From the NCBI GenBank assembly GCA_001939145.1, contig LSRX01000079.1, positions 232,991 through 296,990 on the forward strand: a stretch of 64,000 nucleotides of DNA. Reading direction: 5' to 3'. Position numbers and translations under genes: made by a program. Of this stretch, positions 43,743-56,900 are shown piece by piece. The notes below the pieces were generated by a model. That model was not told where the DNA came from. It searched no databases and saw only the letters and a list, made by a program, of their open reading frames with translations. Numbering within the stretch: position 1 is the stretch's first letter; every line of letters begins with the position of its first letter. This DNA is from Symbiodinium microadriaticum. Lineage: Eukaryota > Sar > Dinophyceae > Suessiales > Symbiodiniaceae.

Positions 43743-44589
43743 GTGCCTACGACGTCTTCTCCATCGACCACGACTTCGACGTCTCAAGCGGCTACCCCCT
43801 TGCGACGTAAACCTAGAATCGCGTAGGCACCTGGAGACGCACGCAACGCCATGATCACCAGCGCCAGTGTGTGCTTCCACCATCTTCGTTCGCATTGTCC
43901 TGGGTGTCCTGAATTGGGACGTGGTGTCACGCAGATCTTCATGATGCTACTAGTAGTACTGTCCAATCCCAGGTTTGGCTCTGGCATTGCAGAGAACACT
44001 GTCTGGCGCATCTGGCGCGTGTCCATGAGTGTCGCTGTCGTAATCTTCCTCATCACTGCGAATGGCCTGCAGTTCTGAGCCTTGCTGAGCCTGTGCAGTT
44101 GCTGAGCCGAGCATCTTTCGTGTGCAATTAGCGAGGGAGTCAGTTCTTTTGTTTTTACTTGTTTGGTCATTGATACTGGTTGTCTCGACCCCTTGTACTC
44201 GGGGGACGCCACAATCTAAATTTCTTTTCAATTTTTCAAGACTGTCCGCTGGAGCCATTAACAGTTCATCAACACGGACTACCAAATTAGACAAACTTCT
44301 ACCCCGCTACTTCGGGGGGACAATGCATACACCAAAGTGTTTCCAAAACCGGGGAATGGACTGACTCGCTTCTATTATGATTTGTTCCTCAACTAAGCCA
44401 TTTCCTGAAACGGGGGAGCTGACCAATTCGACTTTTCACTCCGCTGTCACATTATCCAAGCCGATGCATGTTTTTGCAGCCCCGCGAAACCGTTTTATGT
44501 TACAGTGAGTGATGCAGGCATCAAGGCTGTTATGGACGTTGGTGACTTTCCACTCCGAGATTCCACGCCCTTCCAAGAGCCCCGGATAG
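43743..44589. other. possible minus-strand coding pieces; GGGGGA runs
   Basis: On the minus strand 43950-44294 encodes 114 residues of protein-like sequence (VVRVDELLMAPADSLEKLKR; acidic end SDEEDYDSD). The + strand has runs of five or more G at 44200, 44317 and 44414. No family is recognised and no splice model was built. The first 100 bases may be the body of the retroposed transcript. Confidence 0.3.
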
Positions 44590-44665
44590 CAAACGGGGGG
44601 GCCTAGAGCCCGGAGGGCCTTAACAGCCCTCTATGCCCGAAGGAAGGAAGAAGAAGAGGGAGAGA
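44590..44665 (+). repeat. multi-hairpin element, type A, diverged
   Basis: GGGGGGGCCTAGAGCCCGG and GGAGGGCCTTAACAGCCCTCTATGCCCG stems, then a GAAG/GAA tail instead of GA. Confidence 0.65.
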
Positions 44666-44674
44666 TACATTCTC

Positions 44675-44953
44675 TCAGGCAAACCTCACTCCTTGGCCCA
44701 ACCTGGCCACACAATACTTGATTCTTTTCAACACACACCGCTCTGAACCTCGATTGGCCAATGGGGGGAATTCGGGGGAAGTGTCAAGGCCGCAGTTGAC
44801 CTCGTACCTTTCCACGGCAGCCCAGATACCTGCTCGAAGCAGCGGGGGATAGCATGTTTTTGCCTTGCAGCCCCACTCCTTTCGCGCTTTCCCCAGCTGA
44901 TGCCTAAGGCCCCACTTTAGTATTTCATACTCCTGTGAGAACTTTGCTGTCAT
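44675..44953 (-). CDS. hypothetical minus-strand frame, 92 aa
   Basis: A minus-strand open frame of 92 codons with ATG. It is charged and helical (SQEYEILKWGLRHQLGKARK) with five scattered cysteines (e.g. WGCKAKTCYPP). It reads as more protein-like than the + frames. No family is recognised. Together with the minus frame at 43950-44294 it could belong to one reverse-oriented gene. Confidence 0.3.
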   Translation of the reverse strand: MTAKFSQEYEILKWGLRHQLGKARKEWGCKAKTCYPPLLRAGIWAAVERYEVNCGLDTSPEFPPLANRGSERCVLKRIKYCVARLGQGVRFA

Positions 44954-45370
44954 TCGGTCTGCCGTTCCCTTTCAGTCGGGGGAAGCCATTAGCCATACAA
45001 ACCAGCTCAGAACACGCCAACATTGAATGTTTCTTCACGCCGGAGCCTCATTTTCATGGGTCTTGAGTTTCGGAGCTAATGCACGAAGTTGTCTTACCAT
45101 GGGTTACCCCGCTCATCAAGAACGGGCACAGCTGCGATTGGGGGAAGAGCAGCTTACCTGTTGTCGTGTTTACTTGCTTTGCTTTCGATCAAATGCAGCT
45201 GAAAGAGCTCCTTTTGCAACCTGGCCGGGGAGATTTCCTTGTCTCGTACAGCCGACCGAGCCCTCCATGGCAATATGCCATGGAGGGGACCACGGACACC
45301 CGAGAACCGCGGGTGCACTCTCGTGCGGAGGGGGTAGCTGGCTGGACCGTTGCCTTCTCCTGCCCCTGTA

Positions 45371-45373
45371 GAC

Positions 45374-45408
<35 letters not shown>

Positions 45409-45452
45409 TATATATATATATATATACATACATACATACATACATACATACA
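45371..45452. repeat. compound microsatellite (GA)n-(TA)n-(CATA)n
   Basis: A GA run of about forty bases, then about nine TA units, then about seven CATA units. It directly follows a frame that is coding-like upstream (45079-45370, LKELLLQPGRGDFLVSYSRP). Confidence 0.9.
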
Positions 45453-45489
45453 CATATTTATAGAGTAAGTTGCCTGCAATTTTTTGACA

Positions 45490-45976
45490 GCAACCCACCT
45501 GCAACAAAATGGTTCAAAACAACACAGGCATACGATGGCATACGCAGGCTTGCAATTAGGACTTTGTTGGAACCTGCCGGCGTTTGGAAGGATTGGTTTT
45601 GTGCGGCAGAGTACGTAATACATCTGCAGACGCAGAGTTCGATTTGTTCAAGGAGTCCTATTGGTGCCGTTGTTTGGACTGTGAGGTGAACCCGGCTGGC
45701 CGCAGCAAAGCACCGCTGCCTCGGGAAGTGCACAACGACTCTTTGCTCGCGAAAATAGATGCAGGCGTGACTTGCGACAAGGTGGTCTCGGTTTCGCATG
45801 CTGCGCCTGTGCAACAGTCTACATTATGCCCGTGGTGTCGTAGTCATACTTTCCCTCTTAGCGCCCAACAAGAATCCGACAGCCCCCAAGGAGGGTTATG
45901 CACCAACTGCGCCGAGCAGAAGCCGTGCTCCGAGTTTGACACATTTGACACGGAAGGCCAGGCCACCGCTAGCTAG
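45490..45976 (+). CDS. cysteine-rich hypothetical protein fragment
   Basis: A coding-like piece at about 45500-45610 (WFKTTQAYDGIRRLAIRTLL then EPAGVWKDWF) is followed in another frame by an open frame to TAG 45974-45976 with CRCLDC, CPWC and CTNCAEQKPC motifs. The paired cysteines suggest a small metal-binding module, but spacing does not fit a family I can name. The change of frame may be an indel or an unplaced intron. Its position behind a microsatellite and the hairpin cluster leaves a retroelement origin possible. Confidence 0.35.
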
Positions 45977-48900
45977 CCAGGCAGCATATAGAGTCCCAAC
46001 TGCAGCCGCTCAATCACGCTCTTTCATAGAACCGTTTGTTGACGAGATGTCTGCACCCGCAGTAGCAAATCCAAAGCATTGGCTGCACGGCCTTTGCAAG
46101 CGTGCACGCCGCTTTCCCCCCAGCCCACATCGAGCCATGCTACCTGCTCACATGCCCTCCCTTCCATCGTTTTCCGCAGCTTCAGCAGGTTTTGTCCCCG
46201 GTCCCCATGGGCATCACCGGACTTGAGTAAGTAGGCAGACCGGCGGAATCTTGTAAACATGCGTCACAAGTGTGATTGTTCGCACCTCCCAACATGAAGC
46301 ATTTCAGTGCCCTCTTCTTGCAAACCCCCCCGCCCACCTCTTGTGCCGCAGCAGGCCCTCCTGAAATTTCTCAGTGCATCTCAAAGCCTAGCCGTCCTGC
46401 ACTGAACGAGGCGACGGACGGCTCGGACTCACGGAGCCCAGCTTTCGACTACGAGCAGATGGCAAACGAGGCAGCTCGAGCGAGACGACCAGAGGACCGG
46501 GCAGCCGGGCATTTCCGGGCAGATTGATTGCATCTGTCGCAGTGCTAGCGAGAACTAAGCACAGGAAAGAGTCAGCGTCGTCGTAAACCCACTTCACTCG
46601 CCCCTCCCTGGTGCTCGAGTCGAGTCTTAGGGTTCAAAGGTTGCTGTGATGCTGCGAGCCAACATCCAATCTCGGTAAAACCCACACTGTTAAGACGAGA
46701 TGTTGATTTCAATGTTCAGAAACTTCTTTGATCAAAAGCGAGTATTCAGCACTACTGGGCCTGCTAAGCAGTGAAGCGATGCTAGGGGCTGTACCCCATT
46801 CGAATTGGGTAGCATCGATGCAGGTGCCGCCGATTGAGCGCAGAACACTTCAAAAGCGCGACAATCTTGTGGACTTCATCCTGGCAGATGCAGGCCGAAG
46901 AAATGCTGCGGGCTTCCAATTACAGCACATGCGATTCAACCTCTGCCATTGCCGGATATTGCCAGTGTGTCACCGCTGACAGGGCGATTTAACCACTCTG
47001 TGGTCTCTGCCGGATGCTGCAGATTGCAAGTCCTGAGAACGGCAGCTTAATCGTGAACATGAACTCGTTTCCTTTCCACCTGTTCTCAGCCGTGGACCCC
47101 GCGCAAAGCCATACAGTGAGGGAATTCGGGAAGCCCCATCTCCGGAGTATGTGTGTTTGGGGTCTGCGCTGGCAGACACGGCTCGGGCTACGACTCCGCG
47201 GTTCATCCGCGGCCCATCGATGCAGCAGCCTCAGGGAGCCTGAGAGCATTTGACACTCACGGAGGCATTGGCAGTGTCAGCCGATGTTAGCCGTTTTGCT
47301 TTCCTGTCGGTTGCAAGGAAGCGGCAAGCCATGAGCACTTGCTACAGCCAGTTCCCAAGCAGGACAGCCTGACCAAAGCTATTTGTGAATTCGGGCACCC
47401 ATGCGTCCATCCAGTTGCCTTGACAGGAAGCAGCTGACTCCTCGAAGACATGGAGCGAAGCAGGCGATTCAGCACGGAAATTCACCCAGCACCCATTCCT
47501 TGCGACGATAGCCGCTGACAAAGTTCAAGTCGAATCCCAGACGCCCCAAGCGTAGCCGCACCAATCTGCACATGCCTTTCTTGATGCTGGCGACCCCTAC
47601 TGATGTCCTGTACGTCTCCATTTGGAACGAGCGTTTTGCTCGTTTGTTCTCAGTCTTTTTTTCTGAGGCCTTTGCTGCGCTAGTCCGCTAGTCTTAGGAT
47701 GCGAGCGTGTGGCTTCTAGGCAGGTGCATGGCCAACAGGAGCTTGGAGCGCTCATGGGACAAAGTCTTGCGGAGGCTTAAAGCCAGAGTGCAGAACGACC
47801 ATTGCGAGATTGACAGTGTTCCTGGCCGTGCGATGCAGACTTCAGATGATACCGTCAAGGGCACCTCGCAAATGCTGATTTGCGACTGTAGTCGGCGACT
47901 CCTTTCAGAAAGATCCACTCTCAGAACCATGGGGCTGTAGGACACGCCAGGAAACCGGTGCATCAAACCCGGGAGATCCCGAAAGCTTGGTTTGCCGCAC
48001 CCCCGACAAGCCTGGGACAGCGCAGCCATGACGTCATGCGGTTGCCAGACAAGCAAGCCCCGACAACTTGCAGTTGCTGGTTCTGACTGTGGTTGGCCAG
48101 CCACAGCACCAGTAGCAGGCCCTGTGGGAGAAGGAATAGACATTGACAAGTCACAAAGATTGTACATCATTCCCTGAGGCACCCCATGGTTAATCTCACT
48201 CAACCGGTACAAAATGTTCGATGTGCCAGCCGCATCCAGCTGGATTGAAAAAGTACTGGAAGCACGCGAGCTGCAGAAGAGGGTCAGGAAACCTGGGAGC
48301 ACTTGAAACTTGTCAGCTGCGTGGTCGCCTACTGCCGGCATGGGCTTGTAGCAGCGAATTTGCTCGCACAGGTGCAGGGTGACTCATCCAAAACTTGCAG
48401 CATTGATTGAAACCGTCCTGCATGCTGGCATGGCAAGCTCCATCTGACAGCTCCTGCCGCAGGTTCAGCCGGCAGTGGCCACGCTGCCACCGCTATCGAA
48501 GAAAAAGCGCCATCAGCTATGGCAATGAGTCGTGCACCTACTAAGTTAAGTTAGATCAGTCGTGAAATTGACAACAACAGGCTTTGATCCCCAAAGCTCC
48601 CCATGTTCTAAACGAGGCTCGCGCCCGGGGCCCTCTAAGCAGTTCGAGTGCATGTGGCAAGCAAGTCTAATTCGCCTGCAACTGACTTTGGGTGCATGTT
48701 GCGTAGTGCAGTGTAGGATAGTGTATGCAATATACCCCGCAACAAGACTGCTCCACTCCTTGAGCAGTCTGAGCCTCGCAAAGTCTGTCTATGTGGCTGC
48801 CCGTGTAGAAATCAGCGGAAACCGGCTTCACCAAAGTCAGCGCGAAGGTCCGCACTTTTCTCGGCTGTCCCTCTGCCTGCCTACTGCAAATACATGTCCC

Positions 48901-50689
48901 TACCGGGATGCAGGACACACAGATCTCAATTCGGGGCCCTGCACAAAGGCTGGCTGGGTTTGAAAAATGAATGAAATCAGGAAAGCTGAGATCAGCTCGA
49001 CTTCCAAGTGCCTACAGACTGTTAAAGTCTTCGAGCCAATTTGCCTGCAAGTTTAGGTAGGTTAGTGGCCAGCTGTTAGCTTTTCGAATGGTTACCTGTG
49101 AGACCAAATCTAAGATGGCACTGAATGCAGAAACGACAGGGCCCAGCAGGGGCGGCTCGAGAGGTCGCAGAAGAACTGCGATCCCAGAAGTTTCACCGAC
49201 TTCGGCAGCCGGCATTCTCCACAACTACCTCGGAGTCTAAAGCCTGACACGTGAAATTGAAAGTGTTTGCCTCGCGGACCGTAAGGAGAAAACCTGAAAG
49301 TCGTTGAAGGCTAGAGAACTGAAGCATCAGATTTCGGATTTGGCTGAGTGCCCACGGTTTCACGACGGATCCATAGGCCTTCTGTGCTAATGGAGGTCGA
49401 ACAGGGTTCACGTTTCTGGTTTGGGGCATAGAAAAACAGCGCACAGCTACTAGACAAGTTTTCCAGTCTCGCTTGCCATCTTCGGCTGCCAGAGGTCGAG
49501 AAATCCTCCAGCGCTGCAAACGAGCAGTTCAGCGGTTTGCAAAACAGCAACTGAAGTTTCCTCTACACCGCATCTTGTATCCTGCGGTTTGATTCGAAGC
49601 AGCAGACGTAGCGATTGACCCAGGTCAGATTTGCCATAACTCTCCAGAACGATCCCAGAAGCTGCAACTTCCGAGGCGATTCCGGCATGAGCTCTTCTTG
49701 GAGCAGACGGCGAGCCGGCTGACATGCGGTCGTTTCAGAGTGTGATTTGGGCCTGGGACATGTACCGGATGCTTTCTGTCGTGCAAATCCATCTTGATAC
49801 ATTTGCTTTTCGTGTCTTTCCATCTTCGTAGGCCGCAACAGCATGTAGGACCTGATTGCAGGCTTTGAAACCCCAAATCGATACAGGAGTTCAGCTTTTT
49901 CATGTGTGCCCTCCGGCCCATTGCAAAGGTCATGAACGAGTACTTCATGGCGTTTCCTTCCCTGATCGCCAAGCCACCACCGCTGACGCGACCTCGGCAT
50001 AAAAACTTCACGTACAAACATGTATGATCCGCTTGGCTGAATTCTCCGTCAGTTGCTCTTCTTATTCCCAAAGGCTTTGATTTTGCACACTTGGCTGAGG
50101 AAGCACTTCGAAGGCTATGCAGGATATTTTGCAAGACATACCGGCGGCATCAAGGACCAGGCCAAGTAGTTGGGATTGGCTCCCGATGATTGCAGGGTTT
50201 TCGAAGGGATGTCAGAAGGCCTTAGCCATCGCCTTGCGGAATGCGTTGCTGGACCGGGCGGGGATCTAAGCGAATGTCCTCAGCCTTCCAAGTGCCTGCG
50301 GTGCTTCAAGCCGTGGCTCCCAGACTCAAGGCATTTTGGGTAAGGCAGCGAGCTGAAGCTTCAGGTCACAGCTCCAATCAAGCATCCGAAGTCACCTTGG
50401 GCAGCAGCCCAAGTTTCTGGAGCCATGCGCATAGCAGACCAGAAGTCATCCTTTGCGCTTCGCCAAGGCATCCACCCTGCGAGCAGATTCGATTGCCCAA
50501 ACATTGCTCCGATTGGCACAAAGTGAAGACAAAAATGTCGGTTGGGACGCAGCAGAAGCTTGGATCCATGGAGCCCTGGAAACAGATTATTCACCATTGT
50601 AATCGTGATATGAAAAACTCGGCCATGGACTGCAGCTGACGAAACCGATAGAGAGAAACAATGAGAAACATCGGCACTAAACAACAAAG
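45977..50689. other. scattered exon-like pieces, no resolved gene
   Basis: Protein-like + pieces occur at about 46390-46520 (AFDYEQMANEAARARRPEDR), 46820-46979 (RDNLVDFILADAGRRNAAGF), 47014-47150 (IASPENGSLIVNMNSFPFHL), 48205-48305 (AASSWIEKVLEARELQKRVR) and 50241-50639 (132 codons). Long minus frames (47694-48341, 215 codons; 49625-50134, 169 codons) overlap some of these and are weaker. No family is recognised and no continuous splice model was obtained. The stretch may hold one or more + strand genes. Confidence 0.3.
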
Positions 50690-53600
50690 AACTGATTTTT
50701 GATTTCTATTTTCCTACAAACTCTATTAAATTTGACAGACTTTCTTCATTTCATCGAAATTAGGGCAAGATGAAGTGATTTTTCAAACATGATGAATTTA
50801 TAAACACTTCTAGAGCTCTTGCAATTAATAAATTATCAAAAATTTTATTTAATTGAATATTTTTAGATACTAAAAAATCAAAATATAAGATGAATTACTA
50901 AAATATACAAAATTTTCGAATCTTAGATAGATTCGAATATTAATATATGCTAATGAATTTATTATTATATTTTACTAGGTATAAATATATTCACTTAGAT
51001 TATATTTTTTGTTTATTAAAAATTTGAATATCTATTATATCTGCTAGTCAATTATTATTCATATTTATCCTTTTTAATATATATATATATATATATCTTA
51101 AACGGTATTGCTACGAAAAATAATAGAAATATTTTCTTTAATGGGAATAAGTATGAACGTTTCTAGAAATTATGTATTGGAATGATGTTTATTTTAGAAG
51201 AATATATGAATCGAAAATCGAAAAAAAAGCGAGATATTCTTTTTTTCAATTCGTTAAAATTCTAGGATATCTTTGAGGTCTGAGATTCTTCTTCTCGGCT
51301 TGGTGTTGGGAACTGCGGTATTTTGAGTAAGATTAAATTATTGAATTTAAGACTTAAAAGATTAGAGATTATGAGATTTCGAGGTAATTAGAGTTTAGGA
51401 ATATTTGAGAGGGCAATTGATGATTTATATTGGATTTTAAAAGCAGTCATTATTTTAGAATTAAATATAAATTTAAAATATTGTGGATAGATTATGAGTT
51501 TTAAATTAAGAATATATTCTTTATTATAAAATTCATTATTGATGAAAGGAATTTCTGAAAGAATTATAGATTTACTTCGAATTTTTTTATTGATTAGCTT
51601 TAGTCTTCATTTATCTGATTTAATCGAAATACTAAATATATGAATATATATAATTAGTATAAACATAAAAATAAGAAATTAAAAAATTGAAAAATTATGA
51701 AAGGTATAAGGAAAAATACATATATATATATAAGAATTGGAATAATGATATGAAAGAGAAAATATGATTCGTATAAAAATAAATGGCGAGAGATATTTTT
51801 ATTTAATGACCGTAGATTGATTCTAAAAAGATTAGGTGATATAGATTCTATTTTTTTGATATTCTTGCTATATTGAAAGATTCTATTAAAAGATTTTTCT
51901 TATGATATTCGTATCTCGAGATATTTAAAAAAATCGATATTTAAAAAACTAATTTATATTAAATTCATTTTTTTAAAATATAATATATTTTTCGTTAGAA
52001 AATAGGCATAATTCGGAACAAGGAAAAATTCTTTTTTTTTTGCGAAATTATAGCATGGACTATTCAATATTCTGGGATATGGGCTTGATATGAGATTTTC
52101 GGAATTCTTTGAAATTGATGATTTTATTTGGATTTGATACTCAATTTTTGATATTTTATTTATTTTTAAAAAATTTGATATCTTGGATAGTGGAAATCAT
52201 TGAAAAATGTCCGATATATAATCAAATGAATCATATTTAGAAATTATTCAATATTTCATTAATCTTAAGATATTATTTGGATATTTCAAATGATGGGATT
52301 GCCTGAATTTATTAATTATATTCATGAAATATATAAAATATTTCGGTGAGTTTTGATTATTTGGAATTATTATTTGAATTTCATTTAAATAGATATTATC
52401 AGAGATTTTTTAGAAATATTATTCTATTTCATTCGATTAGATATCTTTATTCTCGTCATCTTTATATAAATCGAATTTCTTAGCTATTGGATATAAAGAA
52501 ATGAGGATCATATCTGTCAATGATATAATTTATTTCTGTTTGATGAAACCATATGTAAATAAATGGATATTAAATTCATGAATTTGAAATATTTGGAGAT
52601 AGAATCTCTTCGATCTTTTAAGATTTAAAATTGTTATATTTTCGTCGAAATAATTGATTTTTCAATGAATTAAAAATTAATATCTCTAAAAGATCGATAT
52701 ATTTTATCAATCTTGACGAATGGATAAATCTAGTCAGATAAATATATAATATACTCTTAGAAAAAGAGATATTGATTATTATAAACTTCTGAAAAATGAT
52801 TCTATTTCGATAATTTTTCGTACGAATAAGATATCGTTAAGAACGAAAGGAAATATTTTCTATATCATTGAAAAAAATCTGAATTTTTTTGAGATTATCT
52901 CATCTTCGAATCATCTATCTCCGTCCGCCACATCGCGCATTATGCCATAAATTTTTTGGAGATGGATTTCTTTTGTCTAAAAATATGGATTTCTTTTGTA
53001 TTAAATAAGAGAATCTCAAGAATCATAATTCTTTTTAATCATTTCTGATAAAATGAGAAATTAGAATATCTTGGATCTCTTTCAGTATTATCATTATATT
53101 TCATCTATTAAAAGATATTCTTTGATTATTCAATTCATAGATATAAATAAATAATAGATTGTCGATCGATTGATAATAAGATTCTGAATTTTGTGAGACC
53201 TTTATGGAAGTTTTCTATAATAATTTTTATTAACCAAGAATTTCAATTCTGTTTCAATTTGTTCTTTTTTATTTATAAGATTATTGAATTATATCTATAT
53301 TCTTTTATTATGATCATAATATATCTCCATTGAAAAATAAATCTAATGAATCTTTTTTCGATATATATATATATAGGAGAATATCAATTATTTCGACAAT
53401 GAGAAATAACGAATCTTTTTTTGATAATAATATATAAGATGATTATATATCTCTTTTGTAATAGATATAGAGATTATTATTTTCACTTGGAACTATTCAA
53501 AGAATATATTGATAAGAGTAAATAATATATTTGATTATAATCAAAAGATCAAAATTGTTGACTCATTTATTTCCCGGATAAAGAGAAATATTATATAAAT

Positions 53601-53790
53601 ATAGATAAATATATTTGTTTTTTAGAAGATTAGTTCTAATTCTCTCATCTTTCAATTGATAGAGAATCTAGAAAATTAGAATTCAAATAAATATTTCATT
53701 TTAAAGCAATAGAAGAATATTTGTAGAAAAAATAAATTAAAATCATATATTCTATGAGATTGATATCGAAGAATATTAAAAATTATACCA
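50690..53790. other. AT-rich island, left arm, no genes
   Basis: Base composition changes abruptly to roughly 80 percent A+T. No frame longer than about 60 codons is open, and no tRNA, rRNA or organelle gene motif was recognised. The sequence is not one simple repeat: it is made of diverse AT-rich words with frequent GATAT/ATATC, TTGAAT and ATTCGAAT, plus small TA runs (for example 51080-51097). The edge with ordinary sequence at about 50690 shows no repeat or target duplication that I could see. Confidence 0.85.
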
Positions 53791-53930
53791 GCGAAGACCC
53801 CAAACAGCAATAATTCAATCAAGATGTTGCGTGAATTTCGACCAAGACAGCAAACTCGAAACGACAATACTTTGTACAGGACGGAGACGACAGTTTAGGA
53901 TCTAAGGTTAAGATTCAGGGTTAGGGAATT

Positions 53931-56900
53931 AAATCCGGCTACCCCCGGCGAGGCGCGTCGCAGCATCCGGCTCCCAGACTCAGACAGAGCGGAGATAACA
54001 GGTTAAATTGAGTTTATGAAGGGAGACAAATCCGGCTAGTCCCCGGCGAGAGGTGTCACAGCATCCGACTCCCACACTCAAACAGAGCAGAGACAATAAA
54101 TTAAATTGAGATCAATTGAGATTATGAAGGGAGACAACTCCGCCTAGTCCCCGACGAGGCGTGTCACAGCATCCGGCTCCCAGACTCAGACAGAGCAGAG
54201 ATAACAGGTTAAATTGAAATTATGACGGGACAAATCCGGCTAGTCCCCGGCGCGGCGTATTATAGCATCCGGCTCCCAGACTCAGACAGAGCGGAGACAA
54301 CAGCGGAGACAACAGTTTAAATTGAGATTATGAAGGGAGACAAATCCGGCTAGTCCCCGGCGAGGCGTGTCACAGCATCCGGCTCCCAGACTCAGACAGA
54401 GCGGAGACAACAGCGGAGACAACAGTTTAAATTGAGATTATGAAGGGAGACAAATCCGGCTAGTCCCCGGCGAGGCGTGTCACAGCATCCGGCTCCCAGA
54501 CTCAGACAGAGCGGAGACAACAGCGGAGACAACAGTTTAAATTGAGATTATGAAGGGAGACAAATCCGGCTAGTCCCCGGCGAGGCGTGTCACAGCATCC
54601 GGCTCCCAGACTCAGACAGAGCGGAGACAACAGCGGAGACAACAGTTTAAATTGAGATTATGAAGGGAGACAAATCCGGCTAGTCCCCGGCGAGGCGTGT
54701 CACAGCATCCGGCTCCCAGACTCAGACAGAGCGGAGACAACAGCGGAGACAACAGTTTAAATTGAGATTATGAAGGGAGACAAATCCGGCTAGTCCCCGG
54801 CGAGGCGTGTCACAGCATCCGGCTCCCAGACTCAGACAGAGCGGAGACAACAGCGGAGACAACAGTTTAAATTGAGATTATGAAGGGAGACAAATCCGGC
54901 TAGTCCCCGGCGAGGCGTGTCACAGCATCCGGCTCCCAGACTCAGACAGAGCGGAGACAACAGCGGAGACAACAGTTTAAATTGAGATTATGAAGGGAGA
55001 CAAATCCGGCTAGTCCCCGGCGAGGCGTGTCACAGCATCCGGCTCCCAGACTCAGACAGAGCGGAGACAACAGCGGAGACAACAGTTTAAATTGAGATTA
55101 TGAAGGGAGACAAATCCGGCTAGTCCCCGGCGAGGCGTGTCACAGCATCCGGCTCCCAGACTCAGACAGAGCGGAGACAACAGCGGAGACAACAGTTTAA
55201 ATTGAGATTATGAAGGGAGACAAATCCGGCTAGTCCCCGGCGAGGCGTGTCACAGCATCCGGCTCCCAGACTCAGACAGAGCGGAGACAACAGCGGAGAC
55301 AACAGTTTAAATTGAGATTATGAAGGGAGACAAATCCGGCTAGTCCCCGGCGAGGCGTGTCACAGCATCCGGCTCCCAGACTCAGACAGAGCGGAGACAA
55401 CAGCGGAGACAACAGTTTAAATTGAGATTATGAAGGGAGACAAATCCGGCTAGTCCCCGGCGAGGCGTGTCACAGCATCCGGCTCCCAGACTCAGACAGA
55501 GCGGAGACAACAGCGGAGACAACAGTTTAAATTGAGATTATGAAGGGAGACAAATCCGGCTAGTCCCCGGCGAGGCGTGTCACAGCATCCGGCTCCCAGA
55601 CTCAGACAGAGCGGAGACAACAGCGGAGACAACAGTTTAAATTGAGATTATGAAGGGAGACAAATCCGGCTAGTCCCCGGCGAGGCGTGTCACAGCATCC
55701 GGCTCCCAGACTCAGACAGAGCGGAGACAACAGCGGAGACAACAGTTTAAATTGAGATTATGAAGGGAGACAAATCCGGCTAGTCCCCGGCGAGGCGTGT
55801 CACAGCATCCGGCTCCCAGACTCAGACAGAGCGGAGACAACAGCGGAGACAACAGTTTAAATTGAGATTATGAAGGGAGACAAATCCGGCTAGTCCCCGG
55901 CGAGGCGTGTCACAGCATCCGGCTCCCAGACTCAGACAGAGCGGAGACAACAGCGGAGACAACAGTTTAAATTGAGATTATGAAGGGAGACAAATCCGGC
56001 TAGTCCCCGGCGAGGCGTGTCACAGCATCCGGCTCCCAGACTCAGACAGAGCGGAGACAACAGCGGAGACAACAGTTTAAATTGAGATTATGAAGGGAGA
56101 CAAATCCGGCTAGTCCCCGGCGAGGCGTGTCACAGCATCCGGCTCCCAGACTCAGACAGAGCGGAGACAACAGCGGAGACAACAGTTTAAATTGAGATTA
56201 TGAAGGGAGACAAATCCGGCTAGTCCCCGGCGAGGCGTGTCACAGCATCCGGCTCCCAGACTCAGACAGAGCGGAGACAACAGCGGAGACAACAGTTTAA
56301 ATTGAGATTATGAAGGGAGACAAATCCGGCTAGTCCCCGGCGAGGCGTGTCACAGCATCCGGCTCCCAGACTCAGACAGAGCGGAGACAACAGCGGAGAC
56401 AACAGTTTAAATTGAGATTATGAAGGGAGACAAATCCGGCTAGTCCCCGGCGAGGCGTGTCACAGCATCCGGCTCCCAGACTCAGACAGAGCGGAGACAA
56501 CAGCGGAGACAACAGTTTAAATTGAGATTATGAAGGGAGACAAATCCGGCTAGTCCCCGGCGAGGCGTGTCACAGCATCCGGCTCCCAGACTCAGACAGA
56601 GCGGAGACAACAGCGGAGACAACAGTTTAAATTGAGATTATGAAGGGAGACAAATCCGGCTAGTCCCCGGCGAGGCGTGTCACAGCATCCGGCTCCCAGA
56701 CTCAGACAGAGCGGAGACAACAGCGGAGACAACAGTTTAAATTGAGATTATGAAGGGAGACAAATCCGGCTAGTCCCCGGCGAGGCGTGTCACAGCATCC
56801 GGCTCCCAGACTCAGACAGAGCGGAGACAACAGCGGAGACAACAGTTTAAATTGAGATTATGAAGGGAGACAAATCCGGCTAGTCCCCGGCGAGGCGTGT

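Noticed and set aside
47694..48341. 215-codon minus-strand frame
   Set aside because: The longest minus frame, but its sequence has no recognisable motif, and a more protein-like + frame (48205-48305) overlaps it. Probably a chance opening in G+C-balanced DNA.
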